DNA of 64,000 nt, taken from an uncultured Bacteroidales bacterium (GTDB lineage Bacteria > Bacteroidota > Bacteroidia > Bacteroidales > Bacteroidaceae). The notes under the pieces are model-generated. The model ran no database searches and was not told where the DNA came from. It saw nothing but the letters and a program-made list of their open reading frames with translations. Below, one piece after another: positions 1 through 9,432 of the stretch. The DNA lies in NCBI GenBank assembly GCA_902799655.1, contig CADCBH010000014.1, positions 1 through 64,000 of the forward strand, given 5' to 3'. The number at the start of each line of letters is the position of its first letter. Position 1 is the stretch's first letter. Made by a program: the position numbers and the translations under genes.

Positions 1-219
1 CTCCGTCACTTCCGGACGCTGATTCTGCAGGATTTCCTTAGCAGCAGCATCACCAGCCACGGCAATCAACTGCTGTTCTTCAGCAGACAATGCGCCCATC
101 ATCTTGTCCAACAACTGTATGGCCTGCTGTTCGGTCAGCGGGCTTTCCGTGTGCTGGCTGGCGGCTGTCAGACGACGAGCCACGCGCTCCACCAGCGTCA
201 CTTTCAAATCTGTTATCAT
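1..219 (-). CDS. N-terminal 73 codons of an unknown protein, cut by window edge
   Basis: The frame runs open from an ATG at 219 to the window edge. The visible 73 residues begin MITDLKVTLVERVARRL and are rich in Ala, Gln and Glu, with no signal peptide or membrane segment, so a cytoplasmic, mostly helical protein is likely. I do not recognise the family from this part. The start is supported by a TACCTTTG promoter element at 243-250, which would place transcription start inside the palindrome at 221-240, only about 20 bases before the ATG. It is divergent from the nitroreductase gene. Confidence 0.7.
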   Translation of the reverse strand, partial: MITDLKVTLVERVARRLTAASQHTESPLTEQQAIQLLDKMMGALSAEEQQLIAVAGDAAAKEILQNQRPEVTE

Positions 220-220
220 T

Positions 221-240
221 ACCAATAAACGTTTATTGGT
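221..240. promoter_or_regulatory. Perfect 20-bp palindrome at the transcription start of the leftmost gene
   Basis: The half-site is ACCAATAAAC followed by its exact reverse complement. It ends one base before the ATG of the minus-strand gene and begins two bases after the TACCTTTG element, so it should cover the transcription start and the whole short leader. That position suits an operator bound by a repressor. The core TAAACGTTTA also occurs in the palindrome at 40393-40404. Regulation is inferred; the palindrome is seen directly. Confidence 0.6.
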
Positions 241-242
241 TG

Positions 243-250
243 CAAAGGTA
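243..250 (-). promoter_or_regulatory. -7 element TACCTTTG for the leftmost gene
   Basis: On the minus strand the sequence reads TACCTTTG, matching the Bacteroidota TAnnTTTG -7 box. A weak TTG lies 22 bases upstream. Confidence 0.6.
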
Positions 251-325
251 CGAAGAAGTTTCCACTTTCGGACAACTTCCACTATTAAAAATAACAAAAA
301 GTTTTCCGTTTTGGGTATTTCTTGC

Positions 326-333
326 TATCTTTG
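326..333 (+). promoter_or_regulatory. -7 element TATCTTTG for the nitroreductase gene
   Basis: TATCTTTG lies 27 bases before the ATG at 361. This supports 361 as the start, because an upstream in-frame ATG-like start at 322 would precede the promoter box itself. No good TTTG -33 box is visible. Confidence 0.6.
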
Positions 334-360
334 CACCATAAAAGTAGTAACATTTGCAGC

Positions 361-1101
361 ATGAAGAATTTAGCAACGCGGCGAAGTATCCGCCAATATA
401 GCGACCAAGAGGTGAGCCGGGAACTGCTCAACAGACTATTGAGCGAGGCCAGTCGCACACAAACAATGGGCAACCTTCAGCTCTACTCTGTTGTCATCAC
501 ACGCAGTCAGGAGATGAAGGAGAAGCTGGCTCCTGCACACTTCAATCAGCCGATGGTCTGCCAGGCTCCCGTCGTACTTACCATTTGTGCCGACTTCCGT
601 CGTACCACCCGCTGGTGCGAGGAGCGCAAGGCTCAGCCGGGCTACGACAATTTCCTGTCATACCAGAATGCTGCCATTGATGCCTTGCTCTATACACAGA
701 CACTTTGCAACCTGATGGACGAGGAAGGACTGGGTTATTGCTATCTGGGCACCACGGTCTATCAGCCTCAGCAGATTATCGACATTCTGCAATTGCCGAA
801 ACTCGTCATGCCTGTTGCCACGCTCACCGTTGGCTGGCCTGCTGAGCAGCCTCCCCTCTCCGACCGTCTGCCCTTGGAGAGTTTCATTCACGACGAGACC
901 TACCGCGACTATAGTGCGGCAGATATCGACACCTATTATCATGACAAGGAGAACTTGGAGGAGAACCGCCACTTCTGCGCTATCAACCACAAGGAGACGC
1001 TCGCCCAGATCTTCACCGACATCCGCTATACGAAGAAAGACAACGAGGCGATGTCTGCCGGACTGTTAGAGGCATTGAGGCACCAAGGTTTTCTGGAGTA
1101 A
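361..1101 (+). CDS. Nitroreductase-family NAD(P)H-dependent flavin oxidoreductase
   Basis: This 246-residue protein begins MKNLATRRSIRQYSDQEV, the FMN-phosphate-binding R-R-S-I-R-x-Y opening of nitroreductases, and continues with the typical helix-rich core (YQNAAIDALLYTQTLCNLMD, then GLGYCYLGT and MPVATLTVGWP). Length and order resemble NfsA/FRP-type enzymes that reduce nitro compounds, quinones or flavins in the cytoplasm; the real substrate cannot be told. The ATG at 361 is preferred to the upstream start at 322, which would add residues overlapping the promoter. The gene stands alone and ends five bases from the stop of the convergent TPR gene, leaving no room for a terminator. Confidence 0.88.
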   Translation: MKNLATRRSIRQYSDQEVSRELLNRLLSEASRTQTMGNLQLYSVVITRSQEMKEKLAPAHFNQPMVCQAPVVLTICADFRRTTRWCEERKAQPGYDNFLSYQNAAIDALLYTQTLCNLMDEEGLGYCYLGTTVYQPQQIIDILQLPKLVMPVATLTVGWPAEQPPLSDRLPLESFIHDETYRDYSAADIDTYYHDKENLEENRHFCAINHKETLAQIFTDIRYTKKDNEAMSAGLLEALRHQGFLE

Positions 1102-1105
1102 CAGT

Positions 1106-2197
1106 TTAATTCTTGGCATTCATCTTCTTGTACAGATCCCTCACCTGTACAGCACCTTCGTTCGCCGGTTCATACGCCAGAATCTTGTCGGCATACCGTG
1201 CCGCCAAGGCATAGTCTTCTTTCTCGATGAAGTAGTAGCTCATCAGATAGCGATAGCCTGTCAGCAGGCGTTCGACATGGCGTTCGTCGAGCGACGGTTT
1301 CTTCATGAACACATCCTCCATCTGCAGGATGGCGGGAGCTGCCGTTCCTTTCTGAGCCTCGGGATCCAACTGGAACTGGATCATCGCCACACGCATATAG
1401 GCAAAGAGGTCGTCGTTCATCGTCGTCTCAGGAATGCGGTGTGCCAGTATCTCGTCAGCCTTGAGCAGTTTCTGCTCTTTGGCGTCACCGTCCGACACCT
1501 TAGCCCACTCGATATAGATATTTGCCTGTTGCATGGCGATGTCATCCGTCATATGACCCTCACGGCGACGCTGTTCGGCGTATGGGTCTATCCACTGGGC
1601 AGCCTCCTCAAACTTTCCCTGCTGATACAGGTAGCGCACCCACCCCGTCAGTGCGACGGCATAGTGTATCGTATCGCTGTGCTCTATGACAGCAGGTTCA
1701 GAACGCTTCAGCTGTTCAAAAGCCGACAGACTCTCACGGTAGCGGCCCTGCGACACCAGTGAGCGGAAGAAATACCTGTTGAGCGGCATGCTCTGCGGAT
1801 AATAGCCCAACGCCTCGCGTGCCTTTCTGACGCAGTCGTCATTCCGCCCACTATAGAAGAGGCTTAGGATATACAGTTCCATATCCCCACGCGACATCAG
1901 CGACATCGACATCTGGTCGTAGGCATGTGCCACCTCGCCGCGGTATTCCGTACCCTTGCGATCTGCCTGGTCATACAGTTGAGCGATATACAACTCTGCC
2001 GGGAATCCGAAGTACTTCTGTTTAAAAGCCTGCAGTTTTGCCTCTGCTGCCCTCACATCTGTCTGCGCCAACGGCCTACAGATATTCAGCAGCGAGTCCA
2101 CCTGCCGCTGCGTCTGAGCCTCAACGCCTGAAGATAATACCATCAACAGGCATCCTAAAAATAGTATCTTGCGTATCATTCTCTTTATCAGTTTCAT
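1106..2197 (-). CDS. Secreted TPR-like protein, last gene of the envelope operon
   Basis: A 363-residue protein with a signal peptide (MKLIKRMIRKILFLGCLLMV, then cleavage after EAQ). The rest is helical with TPR-like spacing (AEAKLQAFKQKYFGFPAELY; ALAARYADKILAYEPANEGA), which suggests a periplasmic or outer-membrane-associated scaffold. Its ATG overlaps the stop of the preceding gene as TAATG, so the two are translationally coupled and probably partners. The C-terminal helices resemble those of the neighbour (AALAWADKMLDVDPSNELAL), so the pair may be ancient duplicates. No enzymatic motif is seen. Confidence 0.75.
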   Translation of the reverse strand: MKLIKRMIRKILFLGCLLMVLSSGVEAQTQRQVDSLLNICRPLAQTDVRAAEAKLQAFKQKYFGFPAELYIAQLYDQADRKGTEYRGEVAHAYDQMSMSLMSRGDMELYILSLFYSGRNDDCVRKAREALGYYPQSMPLNRYFFRSLVSQGRYRESLSAFEQLKRSEPAVIEHSDTIHYAVALTGWVRYLYQQGKFEEAAQWIDPYAEQRRREGHMTDDIAMQQANIYIEWAKVSDGDAKEQKLLKADEILAHRIPETTMNDDLFAYMRVAMIQFQLDPEAQKGTAAPAILQMEDVFMKKPSLDERHVERLLTGYRYLMSYYFIEKEDYALAARYADKILAYEPANEGAVQVRDLYKKMNAKN

Positions 2198-3756
2198 TAT
2201 CCGCCAAGGGCGGTGATGAAGCGGAGGGCCAATTCATTGGAAGGATCTACGTCAAGCATCTTATCTGCCCATGCCAAGGCCGCCTTTTTATTCTTCTTAA
2301 TAAAGTACTCATTGCGCATCATGTACTCATAGCCTAACAGCAGATAACGTTTCTCGCCAGCCTCCAAATCATTTCGACCGCCCAGGTTATCCACCAGTTT
2401 CTGTGCATAGGGCATACCCAATCCGTCTTTCAGTTCCGGATCCAGTGCCATGCTATAGTAACAGCAACGGTGTAGGAACATGTTTGCATTCAGATCAGAA
2501 TGATTGGCAGCTTCATCAAATACCTTGACGGCATTACGTATTGCATCCATTCGCTCCGTACCATTCAGTTCTGCAGCCCAGTCGGTATAAATAGTGGCAT
2601 AGGCAATCATCAGGTTATCATTTTGAGTACCTTTATCACGATAGCGCTGTACCATAGGTTCCATGATGGCAATAGCTTGGTCATAATCACCCATCTGTCG
2701 CAACTCACCGACCTGCGTTGTGATTGTCGATACGATAGCCCTGTCAGCCTGCGATTTCTTTGTTGCCGAAGCATCCTCCATGGTCAGCACATGCTCATAC
2801 TGAGTGATGGCATCTGCATAACGTTTCTTACCAGCGAGACAGGTTGCATAGTACAGATAGTCATCAGCATCCACCTTTCTCACGCTGTCAGGCATAGCAA
2901 ACATAAACTCAGCCGTCTTGATACCCTCATCCCACTTCTTGGTATTCATACAACCCACCAATAAGAATTTACGCAAACCGAAATCCTTGGGGAAACGTTC
3001 GAGACCATAGGTTGTCACCTCATACAATTTGGCAAAACGCTCGTCACCCAAGTCGCCGGCCCACTGCAAACCCAGTGAATAAGCACCGAGGTCACCAAGG
3101 TTTAGCAATTCCCTGTCTTTACTATCATAGACCCTACCATAGCTATCTGCCAACTCCTTCATGGGCAGTTTTCCATGGTCACTATACAGTTTATAGTATA
3201 GGCGTCCCAGTTGCAGGTCCACCTGGAAGGTTGAGTCGCGCTGCTTGAGCACCATGAGCTTCTGTACAGCAGCATCAGGGTCTGAGAAAGCCAGCAGTTT
3301 GGCCGATTCGATATACAACGACGAGTCGGTGGGATTGGCGGCAATACCTTTATCCAGCCATATCAGTGCCGTATCGATCTTTGCCTCGTTATAGAAAATA
3401 TCGCTGGCCACGAGATATGACTGGGCATACTTCGGGTCCAAAGCGATGGCCTTGTCCAGATACTCAAAAGCCTTCGGCACATCACGGCGGTGAAACTGCG
3501 GTGTCGGATTACCAGGCTGCATCACATAGTTATAATAGGCCTTCGCGATACGAGCTGCCAAGACTGGCCCTTTCTTTTCGTCTTTCTCAAACTTCTTATA
3601 GATGTCGGCCACGAAGCGGTCCACAATCTCATACTCCGAGAATACACGGATAATGGTGTCGATGGCAGCACCTGCAGCCTTCGGATCGTCTTGTGCCTGC
3701 ATCGGCGCCACGGCCATCAGCATAAGGCTACATATGAAAAATATCTTGCGTATCAT
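2197..3756 (-). CDS. Secreted TPR protein
   Basis: A 519-residue protein with a signal peptide (MIRKIFFICSLMLMAVAPMQ, cleavage near AQ-DDP). TPR motifs are clear: AFEYLDKAIALDPKYAQSYL at about 95-115, then IDTALIWLDKGIAANPTDSS and further A/Y/P-spaced helices to the C-terminus. Such proteins scaffold complexes in the periplasm or at the outer membrane. It sits third of five from the operon end, after the beta-barrel gene (39-base gap) and coupled by TAATG to the next TPR gene. Function unknown. Confidence 0.78.
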   Translation of the reverse strand: MIRKIFFICSLMLMAVAPMQAQDDPKAAGAAIDTIIRVFSEYEIVDRFVADIYKKFEKDEKKGPVLAARIAKAYYNYVMQPGNPTPQFHRRDVPKAFEYLDKAIALDPKYAQSYLVASDIFYNEAKIDTALIWLDKGIAANPTDSSLYIESAKLLAFSDPDAAVQKLMVLKQRDSTFQVDLQLGRLYYKLYSDHGKLPMKELADSYGRVYDSKDRELLNLGDLGAYSLGLQWAGDLGDERFAKLYEVTTYGLERFPKDFGLRKFLLVGCMNTKKWDEGIKTAEFMFAMPDSVRKVDADDYLYYATCLAGKKRYADAITQYEHVLTMEDASATKKSQADRAIVSTITTQVGELRQMGDYDQAIAIMEPMVQRYRDKGTQNDNLMIAYATIYTDWAAELNGTERMDAIRNAVKVFDEAANHSDLNANMFLHRCCYYSMALDPELKDGLGMPYAQKLVDNLGGRNDLEAGEKRYLLLGYEYMMRNEYFIKKNKKAALAWADKMLDVDPSNELALRFITALGG

Positions 3757-3795
3757 ATCTTTTACATCCTACTTCTTACATCATACATCTTACAT

Positions 3796-6015
3796 CTATA
3801 ACTCATACTGCACGCCAAAGTTCAGCGTTTGCAGATACTTCACTGTCAAGAAATCCACACTAGGCAGTTTAGCACTGCCAAGCAAATAGAATGTCGGCTC
3901 CACAAAGGCCGAGATGTGAGGTCTCAACTTAAAGCGCAGCTTAAAGCCGAGGTGAGCACCAACGCCTGACGAGACCTTCATGGGTTCTTCCATACTCACC
4001 TCCTCGCCGACGAACAGCGTTTCATCGATGCCCAGATTAGAGCTGTCGCCCAGTGGCATGATAAAGGTCGGTCCCAGATAAGCGCTCAAATCAAAGCGTC
4101 TCCACGAAGGATAACCACAGAAGAGGTTGCTCAGATTGGCCTGATAGCCTACGCTAATCAGTCCGAGATTGAACTTATGGTTCCACATACCGTATTTCGT
4201 GGTATATCCTCCATTGTCTGTATTAGTCACCGTATATTCCACGATGTTGGAGTGCTTCACGGGCAAGTACTCAAACGATGCCCTCACACTATGGATGGGT
4301 GTCAGATGATATTCTCCAAATACTTTTCCGTTGAAGCCTACGCCACCGTCACCCTCAAAATTCTTCTTGGTATGTATCTCATAGAAGCCACCTCCCAAAC
4401 CGAAACGAATCTTACGCAACGGTTCATACACCTCATTGTCATCCTCCTGGCGGAACCGCTTCGAACGCGTTGCGATCTGGAAACCAAAGCTGATGGTGAC
4501 GGCATCGTCAGTGAAATTCTTGTTCCAGTCCACCTCCGTATAAGGCAGTTTATAGACGTAATGCATATATCGTGGTTCCACGAAGAAATGCAGACCGTCG
4601 CTCAACTGATACCACAGATGGGCACCAAGGTTATAGGCCTCACTACGCGTACTCAGACGCTTCGACTGGTATTTATCCACCCATCCATATTCCACGCCAC
4701 CCGTCAGGTAGGCACCATATGGTTTCTCCCAACTGAAGTTCTTGAACAAGCCAAAGGGGTTGAACAACGCATCCAGTCGGATACCCGTATAGATGTTATG
4801 CATATACACATTATAACCCGATGGAGCCGTCGATATCTCCGGGTCATTGGTAGATACAAAATCTTTCAGCCATGTGGTCTGATGTACAGAACCTGTGAGG
4901 CGGAAGCCGATGACCGGTGACAGCCAGCGTCCCACACTCAGTGAGAAGTCAGAGCCCAGTGAGCCGCCGGCACCTACTGTTGAGTTTGTCAGGAAGTTGA
5001 CACCATTGCTATACTCAATGAACCACGGCTGCTGCCACGTTTGCAGCAACATACTGTCCCTATCCACCATATCATTGTCCTGACGACGCTTGATGAAGTA
5101 TTTGCGCTCCCGTTCCGACAGGTTGTTATGCAAGTAATAGACGTAATTGAAATTGACGCCGTAGAACAAGTCTATCTTTCGCCAGTTCTGGTTCTGGCTG
5201 AGATCCATCTTATCCGTAGCCAGTCCCATGTATGGCTCGATGTTGACATAGCCCTGCGGACCCGTGAAGAAGCGTAGCTGCAGGCCCATATGTCCTTCAA
5301 ACGACGTGCCGTTCTTGTCTTTAGGCCAGTTCTGGCGGATAATCTCTGCCTCCACCTTGTTTCCCTCAGCCTCGTATTTCTCCAGGTCTTCCTGCAGTTT
5401 TTCTTCGTAGAGCATGTTCTTGAAGCTCAGCTTGCTAAACTGCACACCCGCGCCAAAGACAGTAGAGATATCCATCAGGCGCGAGGGCTTGTAGCCACCG
5501 AAATACGACGACAGACTGAACAGATGGTCCAGACGCACACCGAATTTCGTAAACAAGCGGTCTTTACCTTTCTGGTAACCCCATGCGCCATGAAAGGTCA
5601 GACGTGCCGTATTGTATCTGTTAAACTGCTTACCGATACCCACTTGCACAGCACTCAGCGTATTGAAGCTATAGTTATCCGATGGCGGTACCATCTTCTC
5701 CAGTCCCAAGCCGACTTGTATGAAGAGGTGGTCATCCCATTTCTTGATAAACTCCTCACCATAGGGAACATGTCGGCGCGAGAGGATATATTCCATAGCG
5801 TCAAAGCCCGTACGCTGGATATCTTTCTTCTCTTCGGTCGCCGTCTTCTTATCTTTAGCAGGCTTGACAGGCTCTATGTCGTCATTATCCTCACCAAAGT
5901 CAGTGGTGTCACGTGGGGCGACATCAATCCTGTTGGGTTCTATATCCAACGGGCAGACGGCAAAAGCCAGCGTCGTGCTACATAGCAGCAGTATCAGCAG
6001 TATTCTTCTTCTCAT
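3796..6015 (-). CDS. Outer-membrane beta-barrel protein
   Basis: The start at 6015 gives a good signal peptide (MRRRILLILLLCSTTLAFAV); an ORF start at 6051 would put charged residues first and overlap the upstream gene more. After an acidic/Lys-rich linker (about 30-70) the protein of about 739 residues alternates short polar turns with aromatic beta-strands (FIQVGLGLEKM, YVNIEPYMGLATD, LHFFVEPRYMHYVYKL) and ends in a strand, FGVQYEL, as outer-membrane barrels do. A second barrel-like block begins near RFGLGGGFYEIHT. It overlaps the preceding gene by 38 bases. Probably an envelope channel or anchor for this operon; exact family not recognised. Confidence 0.72.
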   Translation of the reverse strand: MRRRILLILLLCSTTLAFAVCPLDIEPNRIDVAPRDTTDFGEDNDDIEPVKPAKDKKTATEEKKDIQRTGFDAMEYILSRRHVPYGEEFIKKWDDHLFIQVGLGLEKMVPPSDNYSFNTLSAVQVGIGKQFNRYNTARLTFHGAWGYQKGKDRLFTKFGVRLDHLFSLSSYFGGYKPSRLMDISTVFGAGVQFSKLSFKNMLYEEKLQEDLEKYEAEGNKVEAEIIRQNWPKDKNGTSFEGHMGLQLRFFTGPQGYVNIEPYMGLATDKMDLSQNQNWRKIDLFYGVNFNYVYYLHNNLSERERKYFIKRRQDNDMVDRDSMLLQTWQQPWFIEYSNGVNFLTNSTVGAGGSLGSDFSLSVGRWLSPVIGFRLTGSVHQTTWLKDFVSTNDPEISTAPSGYNVYMHNIYTGIRLDALFNPFGLFKNFSWEKPYGAYLTGGVEYGWVDKYQSKRLSTRSEAYNLGAHLWYQLSDGLHFFVEPRYMHYVYKLPYTEVDWNKNFTDDAVTISFGFQIATRSKRFRQEDDNEVYEPLRKIRFGLGGGFYEIHTKKNFEGDGGVGFNGKVFGEYHLTPIHSVRASFEYLPVKHSNIVEYTVTNTDNGGYTTKYGMWNHKFNLGLISVGYQANLSNLFCGYPSWRRFDLSAYLGPTFIMPLGDSSNLGIDETLFVGEEVSMEEPMKVSSGVGAHLGFKLRFKLRPHISAFVEPTFYLLGSAKLPSVDFLTVKYLQTLNFGVQYEL

Positions 6016-8725
6016 CAGTTTCTTCTTTCTTTTCGTCCTCTGAAGGAGCATTCAACTTCTCCAGTTTCTCCTGTTCCTTACGTTCCTCGTAAGCCTGAAG
6101 CAGACGGAACAGTTTGTCGTATGCTGGAATCTGCGCCCTCTTGTATTTGTAGATCTTACGCATGTCCTCCGGCACGTGAGCCTCGTTGAAGTACATACGT
6201 TTGAACTGCGGTTCCAGTTCGAAGCAATGCTGGAAATATGCCAGATAGAAAGGAATATTATCGATTTCTATGTCGTCATCAGCATTCTTGGGTTTCTCCT
6301 TCTTCACTACCTGAGGGAGCTGTCCGTCATGCTCCTCCATATACTTCTCCTTCTGCTGGTTATAAAGGGCATAGCGGTTATAGTCCGTAGCCATCAGGTC
6401 AGTTTCCTCATCCTCTGTCAGGAGGAAGAAGCCACCACCGATATCCAGCTTGTCATCGTTATTCTCTTCTTTCGGTTCCAGCTGTTCACGAATCTCTCGT
6501 TCAGCATCAATCTCCATGCCTGGCGTCAGCTTCAGTTTGGAACTCAGTTCGCGCCATGCAATCTGTGCCCACAGGATACCCTTCAGATACCATTTCTTAG
6601 CACTCTCGTCGGGCATCATGTCCACATAGTCCATGCCGCCCTTGGTATTTCCCCAGTCAGGAATCTCGGAATACAGGATAGCCTTATTCTCGTCACTGAT
6701 ATTCAGCACGTAGTTCTTAGCAGCCTCGTATTCCTGTTCCTGCTCCGCATTACGGAAGTTGTTGTAGTGCAGCGACTTCAGGTTCATGATACGCTCCAGA
6801 CTCTCCAGAGCCGGATCGCTGGCATTGTAGTTCTTCAGCCACTTGATGAAGTACTTACACGAGTCCATCTTCAGCTCCTGGTAGTAGGTAACCGCCTGAT
6901 TCAACAGGATTTCACGACGGTTCACTGTGATGGTCAGCATATCGTCAATAGCCTTCTTGGCATTGACACCGCGCTTGGTCAGATCGATGAACGGCTCCAG
7001 AACACGAGCGTTGGGAGTACCCTTCTTCAGATTGATGAGTGCCACGCGATTACATACGTATGGTGCTATCTTGTTTTCCGTAGCATACTCCGGATTCTTG
7101 GTGATGTCACGGTAAGCCATCATCGTCAGCGTGTCAAGCTCCACAGAGTCTGTCAGGTTGTTGAAGATGTTCCAGTAGTCACCGTTCGAGAAGCGCTTCT
7201 TACCAGCCTTATACAGGTCTTTGAACTGGTGGAACTCATCGACGGCCTCCTGCGGTGTCAGCACCTTCTCACGGATATACTTATACGATGCCTTCATCAC
7301 ACGCATGCTCTCCAGGATTGGCACAATCTCTGTATCATAGAACTCCAGCAGGCGCAGTTCGCGATCGGGCGTCTCTGTCTTGCTGGTGATGGCAAGCACT
7401 TGGTCAGCCTCGCTGCTCTTACCTTTCTTGCGCATACGTTCTATCACGTCGTTCCAGGTGTACACACCACTGGTCGATGCCACACGCTGGCCACTGGGCA
7501 GATAGCGTTGGATGATGCGTGCAGCCAACTGGGCACGCTGGGCAGCCAATTCCTGGTTTTTCTTCATATTACCATCAGGCGACGCCATACCCTGAATACT
7601 TGGCGAGAGCAACTTGTCACCATACGAGCGCAACTCCTCCACGAGTTTGTTCATATTGACCTGGTTCATCGAGTCTTCCTTCAGCTCCGACTTACCCACC
7701 TCGAAGCTCAGCGCCAAGTCGCGCTTCTCGTCAGCAATCTGTGACTGGGCTTCCTCTTTGAACTCTTCGGTCAGTTCCATCTCAGCCAAAGCCGGCGTGA
7801 AGTCGAGGAACTTAAACGGACGATAGCGCAGACATGTTCCGGCATAATTACCTGTATAATAGACATGATGATAGTCTTCGACGACAAATTTAAACGGGCC
7901 GCGGAAGCTGGCGTTCTTATCTTCTTTCTTGTACACCAATGTTGTATCTACCATGATGTACTCGTCATCCTCCAAGGGTGTGCTGGCTTGATAGCTCTTG
8001 GCCAATGAATCATTCTTGAAGTAGTCAAAGCTCATGCGCTTGTTCTGTAGCTCATGGTATTTCGCACCTTCATAGACCAATGGATGACAATACGCCATCG
8101 TATCGTCTGTCTGACAGTCCACGGCATAGGTCTGCACAATCATGCGGGCATTGCTACGCGCCTGGCCCTTCAGAATTTTCATCTTCACACGGAAGTACTC
8201 GTTGCCGTCGTCCGGGTCACCCGTACCACCACCAATCTCCTCGCGCTCACCAAGTTTACCCTCGGCATACACTTCCTGCAGTCGCTGTACATTGATGGTG
8301 AGTTCGTATTCAGTCTTGCCTGGTACCACTTCCAGAATGTCCGAAACCTTGTTTTCCTGACCAGTGATAAACAGGTAGCACATCGTCGTTGCGGTGCTGA
8401 GTTCGACAAAGCCCTTTGCAGATGTTCTGTTCTTCTCGATGAAGCCGTATTTCTTCATCAGCAATTTCACCTTTGCTTCCTGGTCCAAGTCGATATTCAT
8501 GTCGTTCGCTGACTTGTCACCCGTCAGTCGCTCAATGGCAGCATGGGCCTCCTGAGCTTCCTTTTTCGTCAGCATACGCGAATAGGTTACACGCTCGTTG
8601 ATATCTTTCTTTGTCTCCTTGTTGTGTACGGTCACCTTCACCTTGATGGTCACGGGTTCAGGGTTCTGAGCCATCAGGACCAGAGGCAACATCACCAGCA
8701 ACATCAGAACAACAAGTTTTCTCAT
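5978..8725 (-). CDS. Large secreted protein with OmpA-like domain
   Basis: A 915-residue protein with signal peptide MRKLVVLMLLVMLPLVLMAQ. The region at about 335-420 looks like an OmpA-type domain (LALSFEVGKSELKED, a helix, then SIQGMASPDGNMKKNQELAA and QRAQLAARIIQRYL), which in other proteins binds peptidoglycan. The N-terminal part is beta-rich; the C-terminal half is helical and ends in a Lys/Glu-rich tail (EERKEQEKLEKLNAPSEDEK). It follows the DUF3575 gene and precedes the barrel gene, so an envelope-spanning assembly is a reasonable inference. Family not recognised. Confidence 0.72.
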   Translation of the reverse strand: MRKLVVLMLLVMLPLVLMAQNPEPVTIKVKVTVHNKETKKDINERVTYSRMLTKKEAQEAHAAIERLTGDKSANDMNIDLDQEAKVKLLMKKYGFIEKNRTSAKGFVELSTATTMCYLFITGQENKVSDILEVVPGKTEYELTINVQRLQEVYAEGKLGEREEIGGGTGDPDDGNEYFRVKMKILKGQARSNARMIVQTYAVDCQTDDTMAYCHPLVYEGAKYHELQNKRMSFDYFKNDSLAKSYQASTPLEDDEYIMVDTTLVYKKEDKNASFRGPFKFVVEDYHHVYYTGNYAGTCLRYRPFKFLDFTPALAEMELTEEFKEEAQSQIADEKRDLALSFEVGKSELKEDSMNQVNMNKLVEELRSYGDKLLSPSIQGMASPDGNMKKNQELAAQRAQLAARIIQRYLPSGQRVASTSGVYTWNDVIERMRKKGKSSEADQVLAITSKTETPDRELRLLEFYDTEIVPILESMRVMKASYKYIREKVLTPQEAVDEFHQFKDLYKAGKKRFSNGDYWNIFNNLTDSVELDTLTMMAYRDITKNPEYATENKIAPYVCNRVALINLKKGTPNARVLEPFIDLTKRGVNAKKAIDDMLTITVNRREILLNQAVTYYQELKMDSCKYFIKWLKNYNASDPALESLERIMNLKSLHYNNFRNAEQEQEYEAAKNYVLNISDENKAILYSEIPDWGNTKGGMDYVDMMPDESAKKWYLKGILWAQIAWRELSSKLKLTPGMEIDAEREIREQLEPKEENNDDKLDIGGGFFLLTEDEETDLMATDYNRYALYNQQKEKYMEEHDGQLPQVVKKEKPKNADDDIEIDNIPFYLAYFQHCFELEPQFKRMYFNEAHVPEDMRKIYKYKRAQIPAYDKLFRLLQAYEERKEQEKLEKLNAPSEDEKKEETDEKKNTADTAAM

Positions 8726-8747
8726 ATCCGTCGTTTTAATCTATCAA

Positions 8748-9311
8748 CTATTTCAATATATAACTGATGCTCACGCCGATACGTGTCGGCAACAAGTAGT
8801 AACCCGAGGCATTGGCTCGCTGCTCACCGTCGAAGATGTAGTCAGCGTCATACTGGTCTCCATTGAAATACTCCTTGTGCTTATAGAATATGAAGCCGAA
8901 GCCAGCATGGAAGTCAATATTGATACGGCTTTTGATGGGCATGACATAACCGAAGGTCAGTCCCAGACCCAGTCCGGTACCGTCATACACCTTGCCCGCC
9001 CACTTAATATCGTATGTGGCACCAATGGCGCCCAAACCGATAAACTCCTTATACATCGGACGACCTGAGAAATAGTAGCGGTACTCGGGTTGTATAGCTT
9101 TGATCTTGATGTCCTTTCCCAGAGGCTTCATGGCGAACAAGCCGTTCAGTGACAGCGTCGAGCGCTCGCCCACAACCAGCTCCACACCGATATTGGGTGT
9201 AAAGGTCGCCAGCCACAGCGCATCCACGTTCGCAGCGATTTTCTGCGCCCGAACAGTTAAAGTGCTCACCAGAGCCGTCAACACAACTACTAAGAGAGTC
9301 CTCTTCATCAT
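8748..9311 (-). CDS. DUF3575 outer-membrane-type protein, first gene of the envelope operon
   Basis: A 187-residue protein with a signal peptide (MMKRTLLVVVLTALVSTLTV, cleavage near RAQ-K). The mature part fits DUF3575: WLATFTPNIGVELVVGERST, then EYRYYFSGRPMYKEFIGLGA and GLGLGLTFGYVMPIKSRINI, ending in a beta-strand. DUF3575 proteins are small predicted barrels that often head fimbrial and other surface loci in Bacteroidales; two more occur here at 21710-23101 and 34430-35728. A strong promoter lies at 9330-9361. Here the partners are not fimbrillins, which is notable. Confidence 0.8.
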   Translation of the reverse strand: MMKRTLLVVVLTALVSTLTVRAQKIAANVDALWLATFTPNIGVELVVGERSTLSLNGLFAMKPLGKDIKIKAIQPEYRYYFSGRPMYKEFIGLGAIGATYDIKWAGKVYDGTGLGLGLTFGYVMPIKSRINIDFHAGFGFIFYKHKEYFNGDQYDADYIFDGEQRANASGYYLLPTRIGVSISYILK

Positions 9312-9329
9312 TCGTTATATTTTAAAGTG

Positions 9330-9361
9330 CAAATATAGACATTTTCCCCGAAACCACCAAA
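9330..9361 (-). promoter_or_regulatory. Consensus promoter of the DUF3575-headed envelope operon
   Basis: On the minus strand, TTTG (9358-9361), a 20-base spacer and TATATTTG (9330-9337) match the Bacteroidota sigma-ABfr consensus exactly. The box lies 19 bases before the ATG at 9311. Confidence 0.8.
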
Positions 9362-9432
9362 TCTTTAACTAAAAAATAGAGGTTGCGTAGCAAGGTCGTT
9401 GGCAGGTCGTAGCTATATCGTAGGTATAGCGT

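Noticed and set aside
6176-7744. 522-codon open frame on the plus strand
   Set aside because: It is antisense to the 915-residue secreted protein, has no promoter, and its composition is that of a complementary-strand shadow.
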